From assembly GCF_000092045.1 (NCBI RefSeq), contig NC_004041.2, positions 248,001-312,000 on the forward strand: DNA of 64,000 nucleotides, in the 5' to 3' direction. Positions 31,740 through 43,100 of this stretch are shown here, one piece after another. The notes under the pieces were generated by a model. The model did no database searches. It had not been told where the DNA came from and saw nothing but the letters and a program-made list of their open reading frames with translations. Source of the stretch: Rhizobium etli CFN 42 (lineage in GTDB: Bacteria > Pseudomonadota > Alphaproteobacteria > Rhizobiales > Rhizobiaceae). Position numbers and translations under genes: made by a program. How positions within the stretch are numbered: position 1 is the stretch's first letter; each line of letters starts with the position of its first letter.

Positions 31740-32471
31740 TTGGAGAAAGCGACGAAGCGCATGCCAAATGTGCATCACATCGGGGTCTCGACGGTGGCGG
31801 TGCCAGCTGCGGACGCCGCACGTCAAACCGGCATAGCCGTCGACCACTGCGACGATTGCCAAACACGCTATTTCAGCCGACCATGCCAGATGGGTCTCAA
31901 GTTATATTTTGATGACTATGTGCTCTTCCGCGTTTTTTCGCGCGCACTTGAAGAAATTGAGATGGGGATTGCCACCGCGACCGAGGCAACCGGCCTTTCG
32001 CTTAGGGAGCTGCGGGATATACCAGCCCGCAGTTTCCCGGCAAGGCTTATCCGCGCTTTTGCCCTGCAAGAGGCGAGTGATTGCGTGCCTGATGCGGAGG
32101 AGCAACTGTTGCGCGATATGCTCCTAGGGCATGTGCGGCCAGGCGACCCTGAGGGCGTGCGTTTTGCTAAGATCATTGCGCGACGTTCCATGCGCGAAGA
32201 CCACCTCTGGCGGGATCTCGGCTTGCTTGACAAAGCCGAACTTAGGAGATTGCTGTTCGCGCATTTTCCGGCGCTGGTGGCAGGCAACACCAACAACATG
32301 AGGTGGAAGAAGTATTTTTACCGCAAGATTTGCGAAGCTGAAGGCTTTTCCCTTTGTAGCGCTCCCAGCTGCAAGGAATGCGGCGATTTTAATGAATGCT
32401 TTCTCCCTGAGGAAAGCGGAAGTCTTTCTGGAGCGGCAGAGTTCGTCGGGCGCGAGATCTTGAAAACGTGA
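31740..32471 (+). CDS. nifQ: Nitrogen fixation protein NifQ (molybdenum donor)
   Basis: The C-terminal half has AKIIARRSMREDHLWRDLGL, FPALVAGNTNNMRWKKYFYR and the Cys cluster CSAPSCKECGDFNEC (Cx4Cx2Cx5C), diagnostic of NifQ, which supplies molybdenum for FeMo-cofactor. The middle (YFDDYVLFRVFSRALEEIEM) is also NifQ-like. The first ~50 residues, with the extra Cys pair CDDCQTRYFSRPC, are less typical; a start near MGLKLYF (31890) is possible. The sigma-54 promoter at 31681 supports NifA control. Confidence 0.9.
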   Translation: MEKATKRMPNVHHIGVSTVAVPAADAARQTGIAVDHCDDCQTRYFSRPCQMGLKLYFDDYVLFRVFSRALEEIEMGIATATEATGLSLRELRDIPARSFPARLIRAFALQEASDCVPDAEEQLLRDMLLGHVRPGDPEGVRFAKIIARRSMREDHLWRDLGLLDKAELRRLLFAHFPALVAGNTNNMRWKKYFYRKICEAEGFSLCSAPSCKECGDFNECFLPEESGSLSGAAEFVGREILKT

Positions 32472-34251
<1,780 letters not shown>

Positions 34252-34358
34252 CTGCCGCTGTCGACAGGACGCGCTGGCCCTTGCGCCAGCGCGTCCTTCC
34301 AAGAAAGCCGCTTCGGCGACGACGACCTAACCCGAACCTTGAAAGGGGGCAGGGGCCC

Positions 34359-34571
34359 ATGAGCCTTGATTACGAGAATGACAGCGTTTTGCATGAACAG
34401 CTCATTGCGGAAGTATTAGCGCAATATCCAGACAAGGCGGCGAAGCGCCGCAAGAAGCACCTCAGCGTCGCAACGAGCGGCGACGAGCCTGGCGATGAGC
34501 CGAAGGCCCTTTCCGAATGCGACGTCAAATCGAACATCAAGTCCATTCCGGGCGTGGCATGTGCCCAATAG
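34359..34571 (+). pseudogene. nifD: nifD 5' remnant
   Basis: [33 protein letters not shown] and [16 protein letters not shown] are the first ~66 residues of NifD, then the homology stops and the frame ends ACAQ. The rest of nifD and nifK are absent. It starts 107 nt after nifH with GGGGGCAGGGGCCC before ATG. Confidence 0.92.
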
Positions 34572-34596
34572 GACCACGCTTTCGAAGGAAAAAAAC

Positions 34597-35991
34597 GTGT
34601 CAAATATTGTATGTGAACGTGACACGGACTGCAGGCGAAAGTCTTTGCGCGCACCGTCGTCGATTTTCGTTCCGAACACAAATAGCGGGGCGCAGTTGCC
34701 TTGGTATACTATCTACCCAACAATACAGGAGTTTTCTCCAGAAATCGGCGCCCACACTTATGAGCAATGGCTGAGAAGCCAGGGAACTGATGACGCTGTC
34801 TCGCTCTATCTCCACATTCCATTCTGCCGCTCGATGTGCTGGTATTGTGGTTTTCCGACTAGCATCACTCGTCGGGACACTTTGATAACCGATTATCTAG
34901 CAATGCTGCGCGAGGAAATCCGCCTGGTCGCCGAGCAAGTGCCGCAGGCACTCTCCGTGGGTGACGTGCACTTTGGCGGCGGATCCCCGACCATTATGCC
35001 ATCGGCAGACTTCCTGTCGCTAATGGAACTCCTGCGCGGCCGTTTTGCGCTTGAGCGAGGTGCAACCATTGCCGTTGAGGTCGACCCGCGCACGTTCACC
35101 ACCGATATGGCCGAAGCCCTAGAAAGAACCGGTGTGAATCGCGCAAGCGTCGGTGTGCAGAGCTTCGATCCCGTCGTACAAAAAGCGATCAACCGGATTC
35201 AGAGCGAGGCGCAAGTGATGACCGCCGTCGAAAACCTCCGCCTGTATGGGGTCAGGCGTATCAATTTCGACTTGATGTTCGGTTTGCCGAACCAAACCGT
35301 CCAGTCCTGTCTCGAGAGCGCTATGTTAGCTATTGCGATGCGTCCCGACCGCCTCGCGGTTTTCGGTTATTCCCACGTTCCATCTTTTCGAAAAAATCAG
35401 CGCTTGATTGACACAGCAGCACTGCCCGATATAGCCGCGCGAGCTGAGCAGGCCTCAGCCATGGCCGATACGTTAGTTGCAGCAGGCTATCTGCAAATTG
35501 GTCTCGACCATTTTGCTTTGCCGGATGACGAGCTTGCAATAGCACAGAGAGCTGGTCGTCTGCGCCGAAATTCGCTTGGTTACTCTGCCGAAACCTGCTC
35601 AACTGTCATCGGTTTGGGCGCGTCCGCCATTGGTCGTTGCGGCGACGGTTACGTTCAAAACGATCTCACGCAAAGCTGTTATAACCGGCACATAGCATCC
35701 GGCCGCTTGGCGATCTCAAGGGGCTACCGTTTAGCTACCGAGGATCGCGTAAGAGCTGCAATCATCGAACAGCTCATGTGCTACTTGGAGGCGGACATAT
35801 CAGCAATCTGTACGGCTCAGGGATTTGATCAGACCCATCTAGTGAGTTCAGCTAAGCAGCTAGAGATTCTGGCTGAGGATGGGATCGTTGAGTTTGACAA
35901 CGGTTTAGTCAGTGTGCGGCACGAACGTCGCTCTGCCCTTCGCCATGTCGCTGCCGCGTTCGATGCTTATCTTGGCCGCCAGCCGATCTAG
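34597..35991 (+). CDS. hemN: Oxygen-independent coproporphyrinogen III oxidase (HemN-like)
   Basis: The 464-residue radical-SAM enzyme has LYLHIPFCRSMCWYCGFPTS with the CxxxCxxC cluster, GDVHFGGGSPTIMPS, and INFDLMFGLPNQT. It converts coproporphyrinogen III to protoporphyrinogen IX without oxygen, which supports heme supply (leghemoglobin era bacteroids, cbb3 oxidase). I choose GTG at 34597, which follows GAAGGAAAAAAAC and avoids the nifD' overlap; the longer ATG start (34495) lies within nifD'. It probably shares the nifH transcript. Confidence 0.9.
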   Translation: MSNIVCERDTDCRRKSLRAPSSIFVPNTNSGAQLPWYTIYPTIQEFSPEIGAHTYEQWLRSQGTDDAVSLYLHIPFCRSMCWYCGFPTSITRRDTLITDYLAMLREEIRLVAEQVPQALSVGDVHFGGGSPTIMPSADFLSLMELLRGRFALERGATIAVEVDPRTFTTDMAEALERTGVNRASVGVQSFDPVVQKAINRIQSEAQVMTAVENLRLYGVRRINFDLMFGLPNQTVQSCLESAMLAIAMRPDRLAVFGYSHVPSFRKNQRLIDTAALPDIAARAEQASAMADTLVAAGYLQIGLDHFALPDDELAIAQRAGRLRRNSLGYSAETCSTVIGLGASAIGRCGDGYVQNDLTQSCYNRHIASGRLAISRGYRLATEDRVRAAIIEQLMCYLEADISAICTAQGFDQTHLVSSAKQLEILAEDGIVEFDNGLVSVRHERRSALRHVAAAFDAYLGRQPI

Positions 35992-36541
35992 ACTGGCAAA
36001 CGGAGGACCTTGGAGTGATCACTTAATCGAGCTCGAGTTCGTCGAGATGTTAGGCAGGAGGCAAGCCCCCAATTGCTCGATTTTAAATCGATCGCTGAAT
36101 TCGCAGTCCATGGCATGTGTCGGTCTCGATCGCGTCACAGTTCAGCTCTCGCCACTGGCAAAGAAATCCGCCGTCAAATATCGTGAAAGGTCTGGCGCAG
36201 CACGGCTTCACCGGCTCGGTTGCGCGCGCCAACTTGAAGCAGGCGACACCTTCGTTCAAAACGGACCAGACGCCCGGACAGTTCAGCTTGACGCCACCAA
36301 TGCGGCTTCGATTGCGCAGGCGGCGGAGACGCGCATCCAGGAAACCTGCGGCAGGCTCGATGTTCACGGTGGCGATCGAGCGCGGTTAAATGCCTAGAAC
36401 ATGGCCTAAACACTCTTGTCGTTGATCTCGACGAAATGGGACCGTGTTCGGACCCCAATTATTTGTCCTTGCCGTACACAGGTGATGCTGCCGTTGGCTC
36501 CACTACATGCCCAGGGCGACAGGTTGTTGCACTGCGACAGG
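35992..36541. other. Region between hemN and SyrB-like genes
   Basis: Apart from the SDR remnant (36115-36390) nothing is recognised. Confidence 0.4.
36115..36390 (+). pseudogene. Short-chain dehydrogenase remnant
   Basis: In shifting frames: KGLAQHGFT, CARQLEAGDTFVQNGPDART, VQLDATNAASIAQAAETRI, CGRLDV. This is the N-terminal third of an SDR (cofactor-binding fold) without start, catalytic residues or C-terminus. Confidence 0.6.
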
Positions 36542-37081
36542 TCACCGTTCAAACCGCTCCAGCATTGTTCTCAACTGCGCGTTTTGCAGCCTTAGCTTTC
36601 TGGCTAGCTGCCTCCTGAGCACCCTGATGTCTTCGTCGAGGCTCATCTGGTCCGCAGTGTGAACTGCCGGGGCAGCGTTTGCAATCGCGGCTGATGCCTT
36701 CTTACGCGGGGCGACCTCGAGAGTTCGCTCGAGCCTCGTAGCATCGTGCCCAGCGGCGATGTCGGTACTAAGCCCGCCGAATGGAGGTGGATCGGCCGCC
36801 TCAACGTTTTTGGCATCTTGGCCTTCGACCTGATCGTGGCCACCGATTCCGACTTCCTTAGAAACAACAAACTCGGTGGAAATTGCAGGAGAATGGCCGT
36901 GACGGGGAGGCCCCTCGCTTGCCGGTCGAACGGCGCTTATCAGGCTCTTCTCGGCAGGCGTTTCGGTCGGACCGGCAATGGCCAATGTGTCCGGCGTAAC
37001 CTTCTGGTCCGAGCCGTTTTCTCGCTTTTGTTCGCGACCCGGTGAGATCAGTCGGGCAAGAAGTTTCCAGGGAGACGCCAT
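36542..37081 (-). CDS. SyrB-like regulator, distal copy
   Basis: The 179-residue protein starts MASPWKLLARLISPGREQKR, is low-complexity and charged in the middle, and ends DEDIRVLRRQLARKLRLQNA plus QLRTMLERFER, a C-terminal leucine-rich coiled coil like SyrB-family proteins of rhizobia. SyrB represses syrM (nod/exopolysaccharide control) in S. meliloti; direct function here is inferred. Same strand as, and 128 nt below, a second family member. Confidence 0.6.
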   Translation of the reverse strand: MASPWKLLARLISPGREQKRENGSDQKVTPDTLAIAGPTETPAEKSLISAVRPASEGPPRHGHSPAISTEFVVSKEVGIGGHDQVEGQDAKNVEAADPPPFGGLSTDIAAGHDATRLERTLEVAPRKKASAAIANAAPAVHTADQMSLDEDIRVLRRQLARKLRLQNAQLRTMLERFER

Positions 37082-37209
37082 CTATCCGACCTCGCGTTTT
37101 ATCCCGCAAGCAGGCAGTGAGTTTGGGGTCCGGCAACAGCATTACCGTTGCCGAATTGTTTGTCTCGATAAGAATGTAGATCCGGTCGCTTATTGACCGG
37201 CTGCTTATA

Positions 37210-37938
37210 TCAATCGAGCTTGAGCCGTTTGCGCAGATCTTCATTTTCAGCGCGAAGTTTTCCAGCAAGAAGCTTGCGCAGCCGCTGATTTTCCTCTTCC
37301 AACTGCAAAAGGTCTGCCATTTCATCGCTCGCCGTCATCGGGGCAGCCGGCGCTGCCTGCACAGCCTTTGGAGCACGGCGCACAGGTGCGCGTTTGGCGC
37401 TCGCCGTGGCTTCGATAGCCTTTGTCTTGCGCCCTCTCCTCTTCACACCACCGTCCCCGGCCAGCGCAGCTGCCGGCTCTGCCGTAGCGTCAGCTAACGC
37501 GGTCTCGAGTGCCGCGACTTTTTTGGCGCGCGGTTTGCGCTGTTTCTTCGGCGCATTAGGCGTTTCGACAACGGTCTGTCCATCGACCTTGGTTGTCGTA
37601 TTAGTCTCGTCGGCCATGCTCATCTCCTGTGTATCTGATGCAGTTGTCGACGGCCCGAGAGGCGCTGTCAACAACTGCTCGGCCTGATCTTGTTCCGGCA
37701 AAGACATTTCGCTGTCGGGTTTGCCACTCTGAGAGCTACCTGACAGAAAAGGCAATGCCTCTTCCTCTAGATCGCGCGCGACTGACTTTAGATCCACATT
37801 GCCCCAGATCGAGTTCGATCTGGCATCAAGTTTTCGCCTGCCGTTCTTGTACTCGACGGCAAAACTGCGTTGCACTTTTTTCAATATAAGAGGCCTTGGA
37901 GAATCCACGGGGTGGCTGATGTTATGCTGGAACAGCAC
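37210..37938 (-). CDS. SyrB-like regulator, proximal copy
   Basis: The 242-residue frame has an N-terminal part (FAVEYKNGRRKLDARSNSIW, GNVDLKSVARDLEEEALPFL), a Lys/Ala-rich middle (KKQRKPRAKKVAALE, KRRGRKTKAIE) and a C-terminal coiled coil (DEMADLLQLEEENQRLRKLL, AGKLRAENEDLRKRLKLD) typical of SyrB. SyrB of S. meliloti would correspond to the part from MADETNTTTKVDG (about 37617), which may be an alternative start. The upstream portion resembles another rhizobial protein, so this may be a fusion. Confidence 0.72.
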   Translation of the reverse strand: MLFQHNISHPVDSPRPLILKKVQRSFAVEYKNGRRKLDARSNSIWGNVDLKSVARDLEEEALPFLSGSSQSGKPDSEMSLPEQDQAEQLLTAPLGPSTTASDTQEMSMADETNTTTKVDGQTVVETPNAPKKQRKPRAKKVAALETALADATAEPAAALAGDGGVKRRGRKTKAIEATASAKRAPVRRAPKAVQAAPAAPMTASDEMADLLQLEEENQRLRKLLAGKLRAENEDLRKRLKLD

Positions 37939-38053
37939 GAATAGCGCCTACCGGACTACCAGTCTATACCCACGGTCTAGCCTGAGGCCAATTTTTTAGC
38001 GCCGCATTATTTTTTGGAGTTACCGCGGCCTCTGCCGATTTATCGTCCCGGTC

Positions 38054-38300
38054 CCTAAAGTGGTGAAGGAGCCGCGCACCAACCCAGGCTTCTCCTTCGT
38101 CGGCTGGCGCTTCAAAGACCAGATGCTGCGCACTTACGCCGGGGAAAATGTTGAAGCGCTTGGCCCACGTTTCGCGGCACTCGCAGCGGCGGTGCTGACC
38201 AAGACCGAACGCAGTTTCCTTGCAGCTAGCGCCGCCATTAGGCTCATTGATGTGCCGAGACGAACATGCGGCTTGGCTTTGTCGGCTGAAACAAGAGTAG
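38054..38300 (+). pseudogene. SIR2-like C-terminal fragment, second copy
   Basis: VVKEPRTNPGFSFVGWRFKD, QMLRTYAGENVEALGPRFAA and LTKTERSFLAAS match the fragment at 2-316. No start or N-terminal domain is present, and homology ends near 38300. As at the window start, a nod box and a nodA remnant lie nearby. Confidence 0.5.
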
Positions 38301-38431
38301 CGAAGGAGTGTTGCTTTTATGACAAGACACGAGGAGTTTGTCGGTCGAATGTCACAGGCGGATCTGCCTTGCACACGGCCGCCATAGAGAGAAGGATGGG
38401 GTCGCCGCTCGCTTCACTGCTGAGTCACGCC

Positions 38432-38478
38432 ATCGTTTTCGTGAATGCATTCCATCCAAACAATCGATTTTACTGATC
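38432..38478 (+). promoter_or_regulatory. nod box before nodA' and nolO
   Basis: The conserved core CCATCCAAACAATCGATTTT lies at 38452-38471, followed by ACTGATC. It faces right, 66 nt before the nodA' ATG and 760 nt before nolO. It is the likely NodD-dependent promoter for nolO. Confidence 0.85.
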
Positions 38479-38544
38479 GAAACGGTTGCCATTAGAAGAC
38501 GCTGAAGAAGCGTTTTGTAAAAGCCGTAATTCGGAGTTCTTAAA

Positions 38545-38640
38545 ATGGGTCCTCGGGTGCCGTGGAGACTGTGCTGGGAAAACGAGATGAGGCAGTCGGT
38601 CTGCTGCCTGGTCTCGATCGTTATCTTGCGCTCGACGTGA
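38545..38640 (+). pseudogene. nodA N-terminal remnant
   Basis: ATG at 38545 starts MGPRVPWRLCWENEM, the NodA N-terminus (normally [15 protein letters not shown]), then the homology is lost and a stop follows at about 38640. The position behind a nod box is that of a nodA gene. Confidence 0.7.
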
Positions 38641-39236
38641 TCGGGTAGAATCTTGGTCGTTGCTTCTCGACGTTTCAGTGGGCTCTCACGGGACGCACTT
38701 TTGCCCCGGTCGATGCCGCCTCCTATTCGTCTTCACCGCGCGCTGGTCATCTTTCTACTGCTTCCCCTTCTAGCGTTTGTTGCAGATCGGTTCTCACGCC
38801 GTGGGCGCCGTTCGACGTGATTATCAATGGCGGCCCCACCGCGTGGGAGCTGAGTTCGGTACTGGCGCATATGCGAATGACGGAGGCCGGCGGCGGAATT
38901 CTGTGTGCTATGCCTCGGAGCCAACGCAGGCGCACTCGCCGCTGCAAGGATACGGTCTGCGACCTTTGCAGCGACCACCAAACGTCGTTGTGGCTGTCGG
39001 GCGGAAAGATGAAGGACTGGGTAATGTGGATACGTTACGCGGCGTTACTGCCGCAAATGCTTCGGTCTGGGGCTCTGTTAGCGCCGATTGTCGGCAATCT
39101 CACCGATCCGGTCACGATCTGATTTCGGCTTCGACCCGTGAGCTCTAGCTGCACTGTCAAGCGCCACCCTATGAAACTGCGAAAGCCGGTGGCCAGACCA
39201 GAGCGACCTACCTTTCGAAACGAACTGGAGAGCAAC
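38641..39236. other. Degenerate region between nodA' and nolO
   Basis: No gene recognised in about 600 bp. In related rhizobia nodABCIJ genes precede nolO, so the stretch is likely what remains after loss of those genes from this locus. Confidence 0.4.
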
Positions 39237-41294
39237 ATGCTGTGTCTAGGGCTCAGTGGCGGTCTAAGCAGAGTCTACGAAAATTCGTTCGATCTACCGA
39301 ACACCTTTATGCACGATGGGGCTGCGGTTCTCGTTCGCGACGGGCGAGTGATAGCGGCGGTCGAGGAGGAGCGCCTTAACCGGATCAAGCACTCCAACAA
39401 GTTACCAACGCGTTCGATTCAATATTGCCTCGCATCTGCAGGTGTTCACCTGAGCGACATCGACCGCATCGCGTATTATGCGACCGAGGCCTATTGCAAC
39501 GCTGTGCTCGAGCGCGTGCGCCTCTCTCACCCAAGTACCCCAATACCGGACGCGAGACTGTTGTTGTGCGGATTACTCGGGCAAGAATTTGGTGCCGAAA
39601 TTGATCCCTCACGTGTGTCGTTCGTGAGCCACCATATGTCGCACGCGGTGAGCTCGTTTTTCATGTCGGGCTTCGAGCGAAGTTTGGTCCTCTCAATTGA
39701 CGGCGGTGGAGACTTTCTTTCGGGGCTTTTGGCGATTGGTTCCAGCACGGAGATTGAGCCACTCGTGACATTTCCGGAGAATGATTCTCTAGGGCTGCTA
39801 TACTTGGAAACGATCCGCTACCTAGGTTATGGCGCGTTCGATGAATATAAGATCATGGGTCTGGCACCTTACGGCAATCCCGCTTCGTACCGCGAGATCT
39901 TCGAACAATTTTACGAACTCCTAGACGACGGTGGTTATCGGGTCCATCTCGACCGAGTTGGTCCTACGTTGCTCAGTAACATTCAAATACGCCAGAAAGG
40001 CATGCCGTTCACGCAGCAGCATAAAGATGTGAGTGCTTCACTGCAGGAAGCACTGGAACGGATCGTGTTCCACGTCCTACGGCATTACACCAAGGTTACG
40101 GGCATCGAACGACTGTGTTTGGCCGGAGGAGTGGCTCACAACTGCACTTTGAATGGCAAGCTGCTGTACTCGGGGATGTTTGACGACATCTTCGTGCAAC
40201 CGGCTGCCCATGACGCTGGCTGCGCACTAGGCGCCGCATTGATGGCGTCTCATGATCTGGGGCATCCGGCACCTCGTGAGCGTTTGCAAAACGTCTATTG
40301 GGGACCCGACCTGGAGAGCGAAGGAAGCGTGGAGGAGGAACTTTTTGCTTGGGGCCAGCATCTCGAAATTGAACGGAGTGATGACGTGACAGGCAAAGCA
40401 GCCGAATGGATTGCGGATGGCGCCGTGATCGCCTGGGTGCAGGGGCGTTCGGAGTTCGGTCCACGGGCGCTAGGCAACCGGAGTATTCTTGCTGATCCGA
40501 GGCCGGCGTCAAACAAGGATCGAATTAATATGATGGTCAAGAAGCGGGAAGGCTACCGCCCATTTGCTCCCTCGGTATTGGAGGAGGACGCCGTGGAATT
40601 TTTTGATCTGCCAGGTACCTTGCGCAAATTTCCTTTTATGAATTTCGTAGTGTCTGTGCGCGAACCCAAGCGTAGTTCGCTAGGCGCCATCACGCACGTA
40701 GATGGTACGGCTCGTTTGCAGACAGTGTCACGCGAGACAAATCCCGCATATTGGGAGCTAATCAATGCTTTCGGGAAGCGAACCGGCGTTCCGATCTTGC
40801 TCAACACGTCGTTTAACAACAACGCCGAGCCGGTAGTGGATTCGGTTAGGGATGCCGTAACGACTTTTTTGACGACCGACCTGGATGCACTTGTGATCGG
40901 TCCATTTCTCGTCAAGAAGCGAATCTCAACGATGGAGGAGTGGAATAAACTAGCAGTTTCCTTGCCACCTTACGCAAGTCTCCATCAGGCGCGTGCATAT
41001 TCCACCCTGGATCGGCAAGAGACTGTATGTGAGATCCGCACAGGCGCCTCCAGCCTGCAGGCCGTGCGTATTTCACCGGAGTTGTTTGAACAGCTAATTA
41101 GGATTGAGGGAGAAGCCCTGGTTGGCGACATTTTGGATGGAATCGCGCCTGTTTCAGGTAGTCGTGAGACTTTCCTAAATGAACTTCGGCAGATTTGGGA
41201 GCAGCGTTGCATATGCTTAAGCCCGGTACGTGGCCGCAAATCACAGGTATCCGTCCCCGCTGAGGCCTCGGTGACTAGTGGGCTTTCAGCATAG
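39237..41294 (+). CDS. nolO: Nod-factor O-carbamoyltransferase NolO
   Basis: The 685-residue NodU/NolO-family enzyme transfers carbamoyl to the non-reducing end of Nod factors. It begins MLCLGLSGGLSRVYENSFDL (like NolO, not NodU's MRICGIKLTHDGA) and has HDGAAVLVRDGRVIAAVEEE, VSHHMSHAVSSFFMSGFER, LCLAGGVAHNCTLNGKL, WVQGRSEFGPRALGNRSILA and PILLNTSFNNNAEPVVDS. ATG at 39237 follows CTGGAGAGCAAC. In NGR234 NolO carbamoylates O-3 (or O-4) and precedes noeI, as here. Confidence 0.92.
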   Translation: MLCLGLSGGLSRVYENSFDLPNTFMHDGAAVLVRDGRVIAAVEEERLNRIKHSNKLPTRSIQYCLASAGVHLSDIDRIAYYATEAYCNAVLERVRLSHPSTPIPDARLLLCGLLGQEFGAEIDPSRVSFVSHHMSHAVSSFFMSGFERSLVLSIDGGGDFLSGLLAIGSSTEIEPLVTFPENDSLGLLYLETIRYLGYGAFDEYKIMGLAPYGNPASYREIFEQFYELLDDGGYRVHLDRVGPTLLSNIQIRQKGMPFTQQHKDVSASLQEALERIVFHVLRHYTKVTGIERLCLAGGVAHNCTLNGKLLYSGMFDDIFVQPAAHDAGCALGAALMASHDLGHPAPRERLQNVYWGPDLESEGSVEEELFAWGQHLEIERSDDVTGKAAEWIADGAVIAWVQGRSEFGPRALGNRSILADPRPASNKDRINMMVKKREGYRPFAPSVLEEDAVEFFDLPGTLRKFPFMNFVVSVREPKRSSLGAITHVDGTARLQTVSRETNPAYWELINAFGKRTGVPILLNTSFNNNAEPVVDSVRDAVTTFLTTDLDALVIGPFLVKKRISTMEEWNKLAVSLPPYASLHQARAYSTLDRQETVCEIRTGASSLQAVRISPELFEQLIRIEGEALVGDILDGIAPVSGSRETFLNELRQIWEQRCICLSPVRGRKSQVSVPAEASVTSGLSA

Positions 41295-41488
41295 CTTGGG
41301 GTCGCGTCGTTACGCCAAACAAACTCGCGAATAGCAAAGCCCGCGACCGACAATGCGCCGTGCCCACCTAATCGCACGGCGACGCGTCAACAACCATGTC
41401 GAAAGAAGGGCCAAATGGCTCGGTATTTCAGTGATATCCTGTCCGAGCTCGTTCAGCAGGGGCACTTCGAAAAGTTAAGGAGACTGTG

Positions 41489-41870
41489 ATGGATCCGGTG
41501 TGTGAGTTAAACGTACATCGACAGATCGTTTCGCTTCTCGATAAGCCTAACCCTGTAATCTTTGACATTGGGTGCAATGACGGAAGCGATGCTCAACGCT
41601 TTCTGCGCCTTCTTCCGAGCGCCCAGCTCTATTGCTTTGAGCCAGACCCCAGAGCCGCTGCACGCTTCAAGGAGAAAATGGGTTCTGATCGGGATCGGAT
41701 GAGGCTATCCGAGGTTGCGATCAGCGACCGAAACGGGATGATCGAGTTTCATCCCAGCAATGGCAATGACAGCGCTAAGGAATGGGATCTCTCGGGCTCG
41801 ATACGCCGTCCCAAGAACCATCTTTCTGAGTACGAGTGGGTTCGGTTTGACCCTCCGATTTCGGTTGAGA
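41489..41870 (+). pseudogene. noeI: noeI 5' part (Nod-factor fucose 2-O-methyltransferase)
   Basis: MDPVCELNVHRQIV, IFDIGCNDGSDAQRFLRLLP (SAM motif) and LYCFEPDPRAAARFKEK identify an FkbM-type methyltransferase, and the place after nolO identifies noeI. ATG at 41489 follows AAGGAGACTGTG. Homology is broken at the IS5 left end. The gene's last codons reappear beyond the IS (43101-43144), but the middle is missing. 2-O-methylfucose is therefore not expected. Confidence 0.85.
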
Positions 41871-41943
41871 CTAGGTCCTGTTGACAAAGTGGATTCCCAA
41901 ATCAGCCTAGGCGTGATTCAAGACTGCTTTTTAGGAAGCAGCT

Positions 41944-42729
41944 ATGGCACGAGGCGATTTGAGTGATGAGGAATGGCGGATTGTCGAACCGCTATTGCCG
42001 ACCGAGCGTGGTCGCAAGTCTCGGCCATCCCACGACAACCGCCGCTTTTTTAACGGGATGCTCCATGTTCTGCGCGTCGGCTGTCCGTGGCGCGATATGC
42101 ACGAGCGATATGGAAAGTGGAATTCGGTCTATGTTCGTTTCCGCCGCTGGGCCGAACAAGGTGTTTGGGACGCACTTCTGGAAACGCTTGTCGAACTTGG
42201 ATTGACCGATGACTGGCAACATATGATTGACAGCACCACGGTTCGCGGCCATTCGCAGGCTGCGGGCGCTAAAGGGGGACTTATAAGGAGGGTTTTGGTC
42301 GATCACGCGGCGGCTTTACGACAAAAGTCCATGCCCGCGCAGACGGTCAGGGACGTCCTCTCGGCTTTGTCCTGACAGGTGGCGAGGCTTCTAATTATAG
42401 CTAGCGCCGTTCCAGCGCTTCTTACCATACCCGTTGGCAAACCTAAATCATTCCTTGCTGACAAGGGCTACGACGGCGACTCCGCCCGCGAAGAGTTGCT
42501 GATCCACGGCATTCGGCCCGTGATTCCGCCAAAAGCGAACCGGAAAGACCCGCCTTCCTGCGACTTCAAAGTTTATAAAGACCGCAACCGCATCGAACGA
42601 ATGTTCAACCGGCTCAAACAGTTCCGACGGATTGCCACCCGTTACGACAAGACCCGAACTTCCTTCGAAGCGTTCCTTTTGCTGGCCGCCGCAAAAATCT
42701 GGCTGCCGCACTTCATGGAACGCCTTTAG
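41944..42729 (+). pseudogene. IS5-family transposase (two frameshifts)
   Basis: MARGDLSDEEWRIVEPLLPT, FFNGMLHVLRVGCPWRDMHE and MIDSTTVRGHSQAAGAKGG lie in one frame, GGFTTKVHARADGQGRPLGF with FVLTGGEASNY in a second, and PVGKPKSFLADKGYDGD to RNRIERMFNRLKQFRRIATR back in the first. IS427-group elements may use one programmed frameshift; two changes here suggest decay. Confidence 0.85.
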
Positions 42730-43040
42730 CCCAGCAATGGCTCAAATCGCCTGTAAGCCCACCATCGCCTATCAACCGGAACCTTCGGTCCATCCGATGG
42801 TGGGGATGTGAAGACAGTCATTATTGTTTCATAACCGAAATCCGAGATGACCTCGGATGCGACTACCTCCATGCGTTCGCGGTCATCATCGCTGAAATCG
42901 GGATCGACCAAGAATTCGAGGACAATCTCGTTGCCACTCCAGCCACACGTAACGGCGGCGAGCGTCGATGATACGGCCCCGAGCAAGGCGCGTTGCACAC
43001 TAAGTCGAAGTCGTATTTCCCGATCAGCTCCAGACATCAA
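42726..43040 (-). CDS. IS passenger protein, immunity-like small protein
   Basis: The 104-residue protein lies between the transposase stop and the right inverted repeat, on the opposite strand, overlapping the transposase by 4 bases. It has LRLSVQRALLGAVSSTLAAV, LEFLVDPDFSDDDRERMEVV and ASEVISDFGYETI, and resembles a widespread family of small acidic proteins of unknown function (RALLG...DDDRE...A-x-E-x-I-x-DF pattern). Its frame is intact although the transposase is broken. Confidence 0.65.
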   Translation of the reverse strand: MMSGADREIRLRLSVQRALLGAVSSTLAAVTCGWSGNEIVLEFLVDPDFSDDDRERMEVVASEVISDFGYETIMTVFTSPPSDGPKVPVDRRWWAYRRFEPLLG

Positions 43041-43100
43041 ATCCTCCGTTAGGAGCCATCTTATCGCATTATCACTGCTGACTTTGTCAACAGGACCTAG

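Larger units (their letters stand above)
41871..43100 (+). mobile_element. IS5-family (IS427-like) element in noeI
   Basis: Perfect 19-bp inverted repeats CTAGGTCCTGTTGACAAAG occupy 41871-41889 and 43082-43100. The outermost CTAG is either part of the repeat or a duplicated CTAG target, as known for related IS. It holds a frameshifted transposase and an antisense 104-residue passenger gene. Confidence 0.92.
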
